The notes: a model not told the origin generated them from the letters alone. A stretch of DNA of 64,000 bases from Paenibacillus sp. sptzw28 (GCF_019550795.1 NZ_CP080545.1:5809501-5873500); one strand, 5' to 3'; shown: positions 1 to 8,600, counted from the first letter of the stretch. Program-made: numbers and translations.

Positions 1-1308
1 GCTCGTTGTTGTTTTACTTGTTTCTACAGGCGCTGCCGGAGCCGCCGCTCCGTCCGCTGCCGCTACTGCACCCGTCGCCGCGCTCGTTACGCTGCCTGTC
101 GCATGCGTACCGTCGGAGGTGACCGTCACGGTGATAGCCGCACCCATATCGTCTGCGGTTAACATGTAGCTTGAACCCGTCGCATTCGTGATAGCGACTC
201 CATCTCGGTACCACTGGTAAGTCGGCACGTTGTCCGACGTGCTGGGGGTATACGTGACCCCTGATAAGTCTGCTGTCAAGGTTTCGCCAAACTTGGCTGC
301 ACCGCTGATCGCTACACTGCCTCCCATCGTGGGAACCGTAACATCTTGTGTGGCAGTGATGATGTTATTAATGAAACCGGAATTATACTCAACAATAACT
401 CCTGGATCTTTAAATGCGCTGCTGCCACCGTGTGTATTGTTTACGGCTAAGTAGCCAACTTTATTAAGAGTGGTGTCTAGCAAAAGTGTAAGATGGACAT
501 AGGTTCCATTAGGCACAAAATTACTCGTTGCCTCTAGACCTGTTGGCTGAGCGTTTGATACATACCTTGTCTGGTCGGGTAGAACTAAAGTTGACCAATT
601 AGATGCTGCTGTTGTTTTAGTAGCGCCTATAAAGCTTATAAAGTTCCAGTTGCCTATATATGATGTCTTAAATTCTGCAAACATATTGGCAATCGCAAAC
701 ATTTCTGCAGCTCCAGCAGCATCAGCTGTTGGCTCTAGAAGATGTCCGTTATTATTCGTTGCAATAGTCACTGCATCGTAAAAAGTCATCGTACTCGGTC
801 TTTCCACATATACAAAATAACGTCCATTGTAGGTACGTACAGATGTTTTTCCATTGGCTAATGGTGCCCCTGGCGTTACATTTACTGTGATACTTTGGGT
901 TTGCCCTGCGGGTTGTGTGAATGTCATATTTCCAATAACAGACTGAATTTCTTCATAAGTATTACCACTTGAAAAGTTGAACACTCTATTTGCAGGCGTA
1001 GATTTGTCAGTAACACGGCCACTAATTGTTATGCCATTAGTCAGCTCGGTAATACCGCTTGGAAGAGTCCCAACAGCAATTGAGCCATTATTTACAGCAA
1101 CGGTAAAGTATCCGCCCCCTGCGTTAACGACACCTATGCTTCCAAATGCAGCATTTGATAGCTGATAGGTTGTTCCGGATAATCGAACAGGAGTACCTAG
1201 ATTAAGTGTTTCCGCTGCACTCGCTTTTAACGGATGAAAAGGCATCATCGTCAATACCATAACGATTGCCATTAGTATAGATAATATTCTTCGATTTTTT
1301 AATTTCAT
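1..1308 (-). CDS. Secreted surface protein, C-type-lectin-like plus Ig-like region (5' part, runs off window)
   Basis: The minus-strand frame is open from ATG 1308 to base 1, giving 436 residues with no stop. Residues 1-33 form a signal peptide (KLKNRR, hydrophobic stretch, then ASAAE). A central part with YFVYVERP, TFYDAVTIA and a terminal GVIVEYNSGF looks like a C-type-lectin-like fold, which is my inference. From about residue 330 there is a bacterial Ig-like unit with YQWYRDGVAI and a Tyr-Met-Leu-Thr pattern, a type often placed before S-layer homology repeats in Paenibacillus wall proteins; those would lie outside the window. AGGAGG sits about 12 nt upstream of the start. The c-di-GMP riboswitch leader suggests control by the sessile/motile switch. 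Likely role: adhesion or wall-associated carbohydrate binding. Confidence 0.8.
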   Translation of the reverse strand, partial: MKLKNRRILSILMAIVMVLTMMPFHPLKASAAETLNLGTPVRLSGTTYQLSNAAFGSIGVVNAGGGYFTVAVNNGSIAVGTLPSGITELTNGITISGRVTDKSTPANRVFNFSSGNTYEEIQSVIGNMTFTQPAGQTQSITVNVTPGAPLANGKTSVRTYNGRYFVYVERPSTMTFYDAVTIATNNNGHLLEPTADAAGAAEMFAIANMFAEFKTSYIGNWNFISFIGATKTTAASNWSTLVLPDQTRYVSNAQPTGLEATSNFVPNGTYVHLTLLLDTTLNKVGYLAVNNTHGGSSAFKDPGVIVEYNSGFINNIITATQDVTVPTMGGSVAISGAAKFGETLTADLSGVTYTPSTSDNVPTYQWYRDGVAITNATGSSYMLTADDMGAAITVTVTSDGTHATGSVTSAATGAVAAADGAAAPAAPVETSKTTTS

Positions 1309-1427
1309 CTTTTGTTCATTCCTCCTGAAGAAACTTATTTTGCCTTTACGTCGGCTATGTACTTGTTTGTGCCCTGCACCGCTAAAACGATTGTTCTTAT
1401 TCTAATCTTCTCTTGTACTCGTCCCAC

Positions 1428-1442
1428 CCCTGTCACACAGGG
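1428..1442. other. Small GC-rich hairpin in the surface-protein leader
   Basis: CCCTGT CAC ACAGGG is a perfect 6-bp stem with a 3-nt loop, between the riboswitch terminator and the start codon of the surface-protein gene. It has no T-run, so it is not a terminator. It could shape the long untranslated leader. Nothing else is recognisable in 1309-1550. Confidence 0.4.
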
Positions 1443-1550
1443 AATCTCCTCGCCCCCATATCTAGATAAAATCCTTGTTCAATCGACATCCGGTTAAGAT
1501 AAAAAGTATTCCATTCAACATGTATCTTACAAAAAACTTCAATATCAGAA

Positions 1551-1597
1551 TGCAAAAAACCTCCGCCCACATGAAGAATCAAAGTAGACGGAGGTTT
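1551..1597 (-). terminator. Intrinsic terminator downstream of the c-di-GMP aptamer
   Basis: On the minus strand the stem AACCTCCG/CGGAGGTT is followed by a T-run. It lies directly after the aptamer and before the coding region, the usual position of an expression-platform terminator. Ligand binding would decide between read-through and stop. Confidence 0.75.
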
Positions 1598-1602
1598 CCG
1601 TC

Positions 1603-1698
1603 GTATTCGGCAGCTGGCTGGCATCGCGGTATTGGTAGATCCGCATTAGCCCCTGTAGCATTGCGTCGCCACTTTTCAGTGGGTTTGCTATTGTCGTA
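1603..1698 (-). ncRNA. Cyclic di-GMP-I (GEMM) riboswitch aptamer
   Basis: On the minus strand the aptamer hallmarks appear in order: AGCAAACC, a GAAA-capped helix (CACT GAAA AGTG), GACGCAA, the AGGGGCTAA receptor strand, and GATGCCAGCCAGCTGCCGA, which matches the 3' half of Gram-positive GEMM-I RNAs. The class binds c-di-GMP and commonly controls surface, motility and chitin-related genes. Here it precedes a terminator and then the surface-protein gene 290 nt downstream on the same strand. Confidence 0.9.
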
Positions 1699-1800
1699 CG
1701 AGCTATTCGATTATTGAGGATTTTGTCGATACATCACAGTAAATACTGTATCTTGTCTAAAAATGGAATTCTATAGGTAATTGGCCCTAATTTTCATTCA

Positions 1801-1977
1801 TTGGTATTTGCGATCTTTGTCTCGCTGCTCGTGGGCTTCTTTACATCGGTACCGCGCTTCCTGTACGCCATCTACCAGTGGCGAAAATATGCACCGAAGC
1901 GGGAGCCAAGACAGGCATATAAAGCACCGCGACACCGTGGCAACAATGTCGATCGCTTCCAGCCGAGATCGCGTTAA
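1801..1977 (+). pseudogene. C-terminal remnant of a small membrane protein
   Basis: An open frame of 58 codons reads LVFAIFVSLLVGFFTSV, one membrane helix, then a basic tail ending QPRSR and stop. There is no convincing start or ribosome site; the frame opens after a TAG with only a TTG available. It ends just before a strong terminator, so it looks like the tail of a gene whose front is lost. It could also be a genuine TTG-initiated mini-membrane protein. The family is not recognised. Confidence 0.4.
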
Positions 1978-1985
1978 GAAGTCAT

Positions 1986-2032
1986 GAAAAAAGCCTCCTC
2001 TCGTCCCTTTGGACGAAAAGAGGCTTTTTTCT
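1986..2032. terminator. Bidirectional intrinsic terminator
   Basis: AAAAAAGCCTC and GAGGCTTTTTT flank a GTCC/GGAC inner stem, so both strands show a stem followed by a T-run. It serves the plus-strand remnant and the minus-strand gene ending at 2067. Confidence 0.85.
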
Positions 2033-2066
2033 ATCGCGCTTCCGTTTTCATCCGCTCGGGCAATGT

Positions 2067-2444
2067 CTATTGGATAAATTCCGCTTGATAGGAGTTACCG
2101 CCGCAATGTACGGACAGAAGCGTATTCGCATACCCGACCAGCCGGTTAACGATCTCTTCGCTGATCTCATATACGAGAGCCTGGTGCTCCGGGAGATACA
2201 GCTGCGGATCATCCAGGATCACGGTCGTATTGATGAAAACATCCTTATTACCGCTCAGATCGTAATGAACGATCACTTTACCTGCTGCCCCGCCGCTCAC
2301 AGGGTCCTTATAATCCGGTAAAAAGACGTACCATTCCTCCGCTGTAGCGGAACGAAAGTTTTTCGTAAATTTCATTCCATCGATCACACTGGCAATGTGC
2401 TCCTGCATCTCTTGGGACAAGACTTTAATATCTCTGCTGCCCAT
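2067..2444 (-). CDS. Hypothetical protein, 125 aa
   Basis: A soluble acidic protein without signal peptide or membrane helix. It starts with ATG behind AGGAGA at 9 nt. Segments such as WYVFLPDYKDP, KVIVHYDLSGNKDVFINTTVILDDP and a C-terminal helix look like an alpha/beta fold of the kind seen in small Bacillales proteins, but I do not recognise the family. It is a single gene with its own terminator at 1986-2032. Confidence 0.7.
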   Translation of the reverse strand: MGSRDIKVLSQEMQEHIASVIDGMKFTKNFRSATAEEWYVFLPDYKDPVSGGAAGKVIVHYDLSGNKDVFINTTVILDDPQLYLPEHQALVYEISEEIVNRLVGYANTLLSVHCGGNSYQAEFIQ

Positions 2445-2501
2445 TGTTTTATTTCTCCTTTGCCGAAGGCATAATAATTCTAAAACGAGGAGTGAAAACC
2501 A

Positions 2502-2591
2502 ATGACGAAAAAGAAAAGCAAACCGCCTGAATTTTTACTGCCGCATGAGAATCCGGTGAAGGTCAAAGCCGACCCCCAGTCCCAGAAATGA
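2502..2591 (+). CDS. Very small basic protein, 29 aa
   Basis: ATG at 2502 follows GAGGAGTG at 7-8 nt and the frame runs MTKKKSKPPEFLLPHENPVK to a TGA at 2591. It is followed within 20 nt by an intrinsic terminator on the same strand, so this is a complete transcription unit rather than noise. Lys-rich N terminus, Pro-rich middle and short size are reminiscent of minor spore-associated peptides, but that is a guess. Confidence 0.6.
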   Translation: MTKKKSKPPEFLLPHENPVKVKADPQSQK

Positions 2592-2601
2592 CCTTTTTCA
2601 T

Positions 2602-2632
2602 GAAGAGCCTCCTTACAGGGGCTCTTATTTTA
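2602..2632 (+). terminator. Intrinsic terminator after the 29-aa gene
   Basis: AAGAGCC / GGCTCTT stem followed by ATTTTA on the plus strand. Confidence 0.75.
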
Positions 2633-2747
2633 GCATGAAGTACAGTAAAAAACTAACAATAGAGTACCTCTGATTTACAAAAATATACCTGCATGAAGCG
2701 TAGACTATAGCATTTATCGTTTACCCAAGACTTAGATGTAAATTGGG

Positions 2748-3158
2748 TTATTTGTCGTCGTCTAATGTTTTTGGCACTTCATAAAGCACATACTTACTAG
2801 TCCACATTTGGCTTTCAATAATTTTATCTTTCTTAACTTCATTGTCTTTATCTCGAAAAATATATCCTGCTCCTAATTGTTCTCTAAAGACAAATCCTCT
2901 TTGTTCCATTTTCTTGATAATTTGTTTACTGCCATCTTGTTGATTCCCTTTATAGGCATACCACTCAAAAGTGGCTCCTTCAGTCAGCTTAATCAATTCA
3001 GCATTATCATTACTTTCTATTTTTTTGAGTGCTTCCCTCTTCGATAATCCTTCAAAAGGTAAACTCGGATAATACGACTTGCTGATGTATACGCTGATAC
3101 CAAAAATAATAACTAAACTAAAAGCAACAAGTATTGTGACTTTAAGTCCTGATTTCAT
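2748..3158 (-). CDS. Single-pass membrane or secreted hypothetical protein, 136 aa
   Basis: Residues 1-28 contain a Lys-flanked hydrophobic helix (VTILVAFSLVIIFGISVYI), either a signal anchor or an uncleaved signal. The rest is hydrophilic and Lys-rich with FEWYAYKGNQQ and GAGYIFRDKD, suggesting an extracytoplasmic domain. The second ATG is preferred because AGAGG lies 8-9 nt before it and only 2-3 nt before the first ATG (3164). No family recognised. Confidence 0.7.
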   Translation of the reverse strand: MKSGLKVTILVAFSLVIIFGISVYISKSYYPSLPFEGLSKREALKKIESNDNAELIKLTEGATFEWYAYKGNQQDGSKQIIKKMEQRGFVFREQLGAGYIFRDKDNEVKKDKIIESQMWTSKYVLYEVPKTLDDDK

Positions 3159-3307
3159 AGTCATTTCCTCTTCTTTCTTATCCCGAAAATCCTTCTTACG
3201 GACGGGGGCTGAGGTTCGACGCGTGTCATGCGGGGAGGCCTCCCAAGCCCACTCTCAGGCAGCCTCGCCGGGTCAAACCTTGCTTGCTGGAACTGACTGG
3301 ATCCATA

Positions 3308-4309
3308 TCATTGCCAATCGCCGTGTTTCTTCAACAATTCGATCTTCGCGATGGAGGCTCCGATCCCGGGCAGGCTCGGCGAATTGGTTCCGCGAGCGAT
3401 ATCAAAGTTGCTGGCATATAAGGTATCTCCGACAAAATGCAAGCTGGCCGGAAACTCCAGCGGTCCCTGATTGTTATTTGCCGTTAGCTCGGTAACTTTT
3501 CCTGCGTGGGACACCTTCACAATGGCATTGCGCTCGTTCGCCGCCACATACAAGTTTCCATCCGGACCGAAAGCGATACCGTCCGCCCCATAAAGCAGGT
3601 GATCCTTGGCGAATAGGTCGACTTCTCCAAAGGTGCCGTCCTTCTCGATCCTAACGCGATTGATTTCGCCGGAGCTGGTATTAGCTATGTACAGCCTTCC
3701 GTCCCGGCCGAAAGCCAATCCGTTGACGGTAATGAGCTGCTGAGGCCGCTCGGCAATAATCCCGCTGGCCCACACTGTTCGTTCCCCTTGCGGAGAGACG
3801 ACGTAAATATTGCCGGTAGCGCCGCCGCTGACGTACAAATTTCCTTCGCGGTCAAATGCCAGCCCGTTCGCCCCGTCGACACCCTGGGCAAACGTTTCCA
3901 CTTGCCCGGTCCCGAATGGGCCGTTTGCCAGCGTATCAGCCGAGACACGCAGAATGACGCCATCCACGCCCGCGCCTCCGCCGCTTGCTATATACAGATT
4001 TCCATGTTCATCGAACGCCATGCCGGTAGCGGGTCTCGGAAGAATCGTCAGTTCTTCGACTTCATCTGTTCCGGGTATGATGCGAAACAACCGTCTCGAA
4101 TCCAAATCGATCGTGTATAAGCGCCCCTGCTCGTCACCTGTAAGTCCTTCGATCCTCATTCCCGTCGCGTTAGCCGGGTCCAAATCCACCGCAATCGAAA
4201 CTTCCGCAGCTCGAAATTTCCCATCCGAAGCAATCATCGTGGGCGCCACCGCAGCCCCTCCCATCATCGCCACCACCACAGCTAACATTACCTTTTTCTT
4301 CACATGCAT
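3308..4309 (-). CDS. Secreted SMP-30/NHL-type beta-propeller protein
   Basis: 333 residues with an N-terminal signal peptide (KKKVMLAVVVAMMGGAAVA) followed by repeated blades with the motif GLAFxxxGNLYVA (GMAFDEHGNLYIAS, GLAFDREGNLYVSG, GLAFGRDGRLYIAN, GIAFGPDGNLYVAA). This spacing is typical of SMP-30/gluconolactonase/LRE or NHL propellers, which bind or hydrolyse lactones extracellularly; the substrate cannot be told. GGAGGAG is nearly adjacent to ATG 4309, so the in-frame GTG at 4303 may be the true start. It is single, with no partner gene nearby. Confidence 0.85.
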   Translation of the reverse strand: MHVKKKVMLAVVVAMMGGAAVAPTMIASDGKFRAAEVSIAVDLDPANATGMRIEGLTGDEQGRLYTIDLDSRRLFRIIPGTDEVEELTILPRPATGMAFDEHGNLYIASGGGAGVDGVILRVSADTLANGPFGTGQVETFAQGVDGANGLAFDREGNLYVSGGATGNIYVVSPQGERTVWASGIIAERPQQLITVNGLAFGRDGRLYIANTSSGEINRVRIEKDGTFGEVDLFAKDHLLYGADGIAFGPDGNLYVAANERNAIVKVSHAGKVTELTANNNQGPLEFPASLHFVGDTLYASNFDIARGTNSPSLPGIGASIAKIELLKKHGDWQ

Positions 4310-4456
4310 CTCCTCCTTTTTTCCAAATTTACCTTAAAATAAGGAGAGGAACCAGTGGCGTACGAACTACGTCATAAATAACGGCAACAACTAATTTCAA
4401 CTAGCTTAGATTTCTTTGATATGGTCAATGCTTTTGTCTCCAAGATCATCTTCTTT

Positions 4457-4885
4457 TTATACTCTTATCTCTGCATCAAAAAAGCTCTCGCCAGTTATTG
4501 GATCTCCACATATTCTTCTAATCATTGCTAATTGTCCCACATGTGTCATTGCATCTGACAAAGGCCCTTGTAAAAGCTTTTCGACTATTCTTTCCCGCTC
4601 GGGTATTCCCGCGGATATGTATGTATCTAATATTTCCAAGTCTCTATAGAATTGTTCAACTTCTTCTTCCCAAGTCTTCAGATCGATATGTAACTTAATG
4701 TCGTTATTAAAAACCGATTGAGCGCAGCGAAGAACATATGAAATATGAGATAAGATCTCAAGAGGGCTTCTTACACCACTTCCGACTTCATAAGTCGGGT
4801 ATTCTTCCATCGCATTTGATATTGCTTTAGTGCAGCGATATTTCAAACCTGCAAGGAAATGTCTAAGAAAATACGATGCATCCAT
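4457..4885 (-). CDS. DinB-like four-helix protein
   Basis: 142 residues, nearly all helical, with the DinB layout: an N-terminal FLxHFLAGLKYR helix, a hydrophobic LEILSHISYVLRCAQ helix and a late AMTHVGQLAMIRR helix whose His is a plausible metal ligand. DinB proteins are metal-dependent, often thiol-transferase-like or stress-related enzymes. AT-rich compared with the flanking SMP-30 gene. It opens a run of small same-strand genes that continues into the cassette array. Confidence 0.75.
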   Translation of the reverse strand: MDASYFLRHFLAGLKYRCTKAISNAMEEYPTYEVGSGVRSPLEILSHISYVLRCAQSVFNNDIKLHIDLKTWEEEVEQFYRDLEILDTYISAGIPERERIVEKLLQGPLSDAMTHVGQLAMIRRICGDPITGESFFDAEIRV

Positions 4886-4945
4886 AAGATCACCCTCGTT
4901 GTGAAATTTTTTCCTTCTAAGTTCCTGAAATCGGAATACCTCAAT

Positions 4946-5275
4946 TTAATCAACAATAAATAGCTTAGCTCCAGTTAAAGTTGAAGACCTATGTGGATCA
5001 ACATCATCAGCAACTTGATAGGTCATACCGGGAGACAATAAGAATATCCGGCCATCTTGCAGTTCGGTTTGCAATTCCCCTTCCAGAACTAACAGCACGT
5101 GTCCGCGGCTACACCAATGATCAGCCAGATAACCAGGTGTATATTCTACCATCCGTACACGAACATTCCCGATCTCAACTGTTCTCCAGATAGCTTTACC
5201 CGTTGTACCTTCATGCTCCGTCGCTTCAATGGAACTCCAATCAGTAGTAAAGAATGGAACATCAACAATTTTCAT
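4946..5275 (-). CDS. DHCW-type cupin protein
   Basis: 109 residues forming one cupin. The motif DHWCSRGHVLLVLEGEL (about residues 52-68) supplies the metal-site residues, and DGRIFLLSPGMTYQV the second cupin motif, as in small DHCW-cupin proteins of unknown substrate. Starts ATG behind AGAGAGTG. It lies 60 bp after the DinB gene start in the same direction; AT-rich. Confidence 0.8.
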   Translation of the reverse strand: MKIVDVPFFTTDWSSIEATEHEGTTGKAIWRTVEIGNVRVRMVEYTPGYLADHWCSRGHVLLVLEGELQTELQDGRIFLLSPGMTYQVADDVDPHRSSTLTGAKLFIVD

Positions 5276-5308
5276 GATTCACTCTCTTTCACAGTCAATT
5301 TCCTTCTG

Positions 5309-5635
5309 TTATTTCGCCTTATTTATAATTTTACCTAACACTTTTCTTCTACTGATTAATTCATATGTCTTAATGAAAAACCAGATAAAACCCGCATAAA
5401 ATCCTATTATTGGATATCTAATCATCGCCGGTTTATTGCCTTCAAAAAAATAATGACCTGTCCATGACAGCACATAGTGCAATATTGCTAGCATCAAAGT
5501 AATCCATAAGTTTATTACCACGAAGATCCAAGCAAGAAAGGCAGATAAGAATGCAAAGTAATGCAGTATTTGATTATACTTATTCTGATGTGCCATTACA
5601 TAAAGTCTCAAATCGCTTCTAATCCGATCAGTCAA
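5309..5635 (-). CDS. Mpo1-like (DUF962) membrane protein
   Basis: 108 residues with about four membrane segments. It keeps the family signature HYFAFLSAFLAWIF then LSWTGHYFFEGNKPA, seen in Mpo1/YGL010w-like proteins, iron-dependent dioxygenase relatives acting on 2-hydroxy fatty acids in yeast. The start is TTG at 5635, overlapping the TGA of the upstream kinase gene (TTGA), so the two are translationally coupled; a later ATG at 5596 would cut off the conserved first segment. Bacterial function unproven. Confidence 0.75.
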   Translation of the reverse strand: MTDRIRSDLRLYVMAHQNKYNQILHYFAFLSAFLAWIFVVINLWITLMLAILHYVLSWTGHYFFEGNKPAMIRYPIIGFYAGFIWFFIKTYELISRRKVLGKIINKAK

Positions 5636-6219
5636 TTGTTATCGCCTACTTTGAGCTTGCTATCAATTCGACGTTTTTGAGTCGCTATAAAATCATAAAC
5701 CTTGATTATTTCTTCTTCATAATTTTTATCAATTTCAAAGTACACAACATCGTATTCTAAACATTTTCCTCTAAATGCATCATGCTCATTAATATATTCA
5801 TTAACAGATCCCTCTTCAGGAAAGCCACGATTTTCAACCGCGTTTCTATGTTTTACTATGTTCGATGTAAAGTTTTCTTTAATATAGTTTGTTGAAAAAC
5901 CCAGAAAAACTGATATGATTTTTTCAGAATATGCTTTTTCAAAGTCCTTGATATGTTGGGGAAGTAAATAACAACCTTCAATAATTATATTTTGATCATT
6001 CTCGATATTTGTCATGATAATCCCTTTAATTATTGGCCATAATTTCTCACCAATTCGTTCGGTGCTATCAAGTGGTGTAAACCCACAATTACTGTCTCCT
6101 CTATACAGCCCCATTTTAATGTGATCGATTGAAAGATAAGGTATATTGTATTTTTCAAGTAATTTTTGGGACATTAGTGTTTTACCAGTACAGCTAATAC
6201 CACTTATCAAAATAACCAT
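5632..6219 (-). CDS. P-loop kinase/AAA-type ATPase
   Basis: 195 residues. The Walker A motif GISCTGKT lies at residues 7-14 and IIIEGCYLLP is a plausible second catalytic strand. Overall it resembles small zeta-toxin/adenylate-kinase-like P-loop kinases. ATG 6219 has GAGGGG 10 nt upstream, so the longer frame to 6267 is not used. Its TGA overlaps the TTG start of the Mpo1-like gene. Substrate unknown; AT-rich. Confidence 0.75.
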   Translation of the reverse strand: MVILISGISCTGKTLMSQKLLEKYNIPYLSIDHIKMGLYRGDSNCGFTPLDSTERIGEKLWPIIKGIIMTNIENDQNIIIEGCYLLPQHIKDFEKAYSEKIISVFLGFSTNYIKENFTSNIVKHRNAVENRGFPEEGSVNEYINEHDAFRGKCLEYDVVYFEIDKNYEEEIIKVYDFIATQKRRIDSKLKVGDNN

Positions 6220-6247
6220 TTTTATATTCCCCTCATAAATCACATTA

Positions 6248-6745
6248 CTATGTAAACGACTTATCAAATACCCTCTTATTCATTCTGTATAAAAAAATAA
6301 TCAATAGTATTGGCATTAAATTAAGAGTCAGTGAAATACCTTGTGAGTAAGAATTGAAAAATAAATTAAATTTACTGAAGACGATAAAATCGGATCCAAT
6401 CATGCTTTGATCACCACCAAATCTTAACTTGGGGTTTATTAATATACCGGTGATAAAATTATACTGAAAACCAGTTAAAGATAAATTAATAACCTGAAGA
6501 TATTGATTAACTAATGAAGTAGTTACCCCGATTTTTTTATTTGTTATTAGGAGGATCCCGGCCAATAGAGATAAACTAAACATCAACAATCCAATTATTA
6601 AAATGAAGTTATTATCTAGTGCAAACGGATTTTTATCATTAACCTTGAACTTAATAACAAAATTAAATACATAAATAAAAAGAAAACCCATTATCCCACC
6701 AATAATCTGATAAATGCTTATAAAATATTTAAGAAATTTGTTCAA
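6248..6745 (-). CDS. Four-helix integral membrane protein, unknown
   Basis: 165 residues with four strongly hydrophobic segments separated by short Lys/Asn-rich loops and a basic C-terminal tail (YRMNKRVFDK). The start is TTG at 6745 with AGGAG about 10 nt upstream; the nearer ATG is followed at once by a stop. I do not recognise the family. Very AT-rich, like its neighbours and unlike the genes beyond 16.8 kb. Confidence 0.65.
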   Translation of the reverse strand: MNKFLKYFISIYQIIGGIMGFLFIYVFNFVIKFKVNDKNPFALDNNFILIIGLLMFSLSLLAGILLITNKKIGVTTSLVNQYLQVINLSLTGFQYNFITGILINPKLRFGGDQSMIGSDFIVFSKFNLFFNSYSQGISLTLNLMPILLIIFLYRMNKRVFDKSFT

Positions 6746-6859
6746 TACATCACTTCTCCTAAATGGTATTTATTTCTAAAAACCACACTAGCTTAAATAT
6801 CTTATCGATCAAACAGTGCGACAGACCATTGTCATTGAAAGAATGAGATAATTAGAAGA

Positions 6860-6900
6860 GTTGTTCCGCAGCTTAGTTATAGGATGTCCCCGTCCCCGAA
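6860..6900 (-). repeat. attC-like element, copy 0 (internally deleted)
   Basis: Only fragments remain: TTGTTCCGCAGCTT resembles the hairpin-2 entry, followed directly by GTTATAGGATGTC, the R box and its conserved flank, as in copies 4 and 5. It is the last element downstream of the final GNAT cassette. Confidence 0.5.
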
Positions 6901-6912
6901 GTGCTACTTACA

Positions 6913-7374
6913 CTATGCCTTTAAATGATTCTCCATTACTTCTGCTGCTTGTTTAAATCCATGTCTTTCATAAAAATCCACACTAGTTTCACTTGGCCAA
7001 ACCATTAAGAATGTTAGTCCATTCTCCTTCGCCCATCTATTAACTTCTACCATAACCTTGCCTCCAATACCTTTCGACCTATATTCAGGTATGGTGTACA
7101 CATTTGTGACGTATCCAAAAGGAGATTTTTTTCGTCCTGGTCTTGGTACTGTATCAATTATTTCCAAGAAAACATGTGACACAATATTACTTTCTACTTC
7201 AGCAACCCAAACTATCCAACGCTTCGATTCATACATCTCTTCGAAAAACAATCGACATTCATCATAAAAAGAGTCAAATAATTCGGGGTTAGGTTCCTTA
7301 TCTTCCATCGAAAAATCATATCTCATCTTAATCAACTGTGATATATCTTTACTATTACTTTGTCGTATGATCAA
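6913..7374 (-). CDS. GNAT N-acetyltransferase (cassette 12)
   Basis: 153 residues with the GNAT core: YVTNVYTIPEYRSKGIGGKVM (acetyl-CoA loop R-S-K-G-I-G-G at about 104-110), then FYERHGFK near the C terminus. It transfers an acetyl group to an unidentified amine. The start is TTG at 7374 with GGAGGG 6 nt upstream. It is the last intact member of the cassette array, with copy 1 just upstream and the decayed copy 0 just downstream. Confidence 0.8.
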   Translation of the reverse strand: MIIRQSNSKDISQLIKMRYDFSMEDKEPNPELFDSFYDECRLFFEEMYESKRWIVWVAEVESNIVSHVFLEIIDTVPRPGRKKSPFGYVTNVYTIPEYRSKGIGGKVMVEVNRWAKENGLTFLMVWPSETSVDFYERHGFKQAAEVMENHLKA

Positions 7375-7422
7375 GTTTATCCCTCCATGCTCTTAATGTC
7401 TCTTGGACATTACGGGGATTTG

Positions 7423-7598
7423 TTATAACGTTTCTTGTGTTCCCGACGTCCGTGTGGCTTAAGGTGCGCTCAAATTCGGACGAAGCCATTCACCAATTAG
7501 CCTCTCGGATGTGACCGGCTAATCCGTTCCTGGCTCTCACCTTCGGTCCGGACCGTACCGAGGGGCGCCAGCAGTGAAGCTGGAACACGGTGTTAAAA
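7423..7598 (-). repeat. attC-like element, copy 1 (divergent type, 176 bp)
   Basis: Plus-strand ends are TTATAAC and GTTAAAA. The inner arms read GTGTTCC and GGAACAC, differing from the commoner GCATTCACG/CGTGAATGC but still complementary. The end hairpin is CCAGC/GCTGG. The right box contains the stop codon of the gene at 7593. Confidence 0.75.
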
Positions 7599-8600
7599 GA
7601 TAGGGTTTAATTCCAACCATTTTTTAAGCATTTTAATATCTTCATCAACATTTCTTATGACAGCAGAGTCTCCCCAAGTATTTGGAAGATAAGAAATGTA
7701 TAGAGTGCCAATATTAAAAATTCTTCTGAAGGGAATAAAGAGGGCAATAGAATTTACTTCACTTTCGCTCATTGCTCTAACCTTGTTATATCCATTTAAA
7801 AATTGATCTTTTCGTTCTTCTCTCTTTATCAATTTTGTTTCATCACATCCCATGCCAAATGGGAAAGCATACATTGATATATCATATGCTCTCCATCCAT
7901 TCCCACAGAAATCAAAATCAAACAGGATAGGATTATTGTTAGCGTCTACTCGGATATTCCCACTATATATATCACCGTGGCACATACCATATTGTGGTCT
8001 TTCAATTGTTAAATTTCCCAATTTCTCATTCACATTCTTTGCAACTTCCTCTAAAAAGAGCATGTCAAAATCATGAATAGTTGAGAATTGCCTTATAGCA
8101 TTCATAGATTTATCTATAAATGAGTGTGCGTCTAAATTCCATCGATTAATCTCAAGCTCACATTTGTCCCAAGCATTATGAATTGCAGCAATATAACTTC
8201 CTAATCTCTCGTTTAATTCTGGAGTTTCCTCAATTTGGTTAAACTCATGTTTTCCAACTGACGTATATAATACGCCATATCTTATTCCATTTGCAGTGTT
8301 AAACCGTGAAATGAATTTCCCATCACTTTTTATAACCGGTGCTGTGATTTCAATATCTGATAATTTTAGGAAATTGAGCAAATCAACCTCTGCTTGAATA
8401 TCTTCCATGCTTCTTATCCCTTGACGGTATACCTTAAAGAAATATTCTTTTTTGCCTGTAATAACCCTATATATGTCATGCAAACCTCTATAAAATAGCC
8501 GACATTCAAGTAAGGCATGAGAAAAATATTCTCCTGAAATGAACTCGCGAAGTGCGTTTGAAGATAATACAGATATCTCCAATGGGAAAACATTCTCCAA
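7593..8600 (-). CDS. APH/choline-kinase-type phosphotransferase (cassette 11)
   Basis: 335 residues. The catalytic loop HGDIYSGNIRVD is at 208-219 and the metal-binding DFDFCGNGWRAYDIS begins at 228, as in aminoglycoside phosphotransferase and homoserine/choline-kinase relatives. EYFFKVYR near residue 56 supplies the ATP-binding lysine. Substrate unknown; not a recognisable resistance gene. TTG start with GGGAG 8 nt upstream. Its TAA stop is made from the R box of the downstream attC-like element, a feature common in integron cassettes. Confidence 0.8.
   Translation of the reverse strand: MENVFPLEISVLSSNALREFISGEYFSHALLECRLFYRGLHDIYRVITGKKEYFFKVYRQGIRSMEDIQAEVDLLNFLKLSDIEITAPVIKSDGKFISRFNTANGIRYGVLYTSVGKHEFNQIEETPELNERLGSYIAAIHNAWDKCELEINRWNLDAHSFIDKSMNAIRQFSTIHDFDMLFLEEVAKNVNEKLGNLTIERPQYGMCHGDIYSGNIRVDANNNPILFDFDFCGNGWRAYDISMYAFPFGMGCDETKLIKREERKDQFLNGYNKVRAMSESEVNSIALFIPFRRIFNIGTLYISYLPNTWGDSAVIRNVDEDIKMLKKWLELNPIF

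Noticed and set aside
3079..3495. 138-codon plus-strand ORF
   Set aside because: Crosses two opposite-strand genes and the gap between them; composition is random-like.
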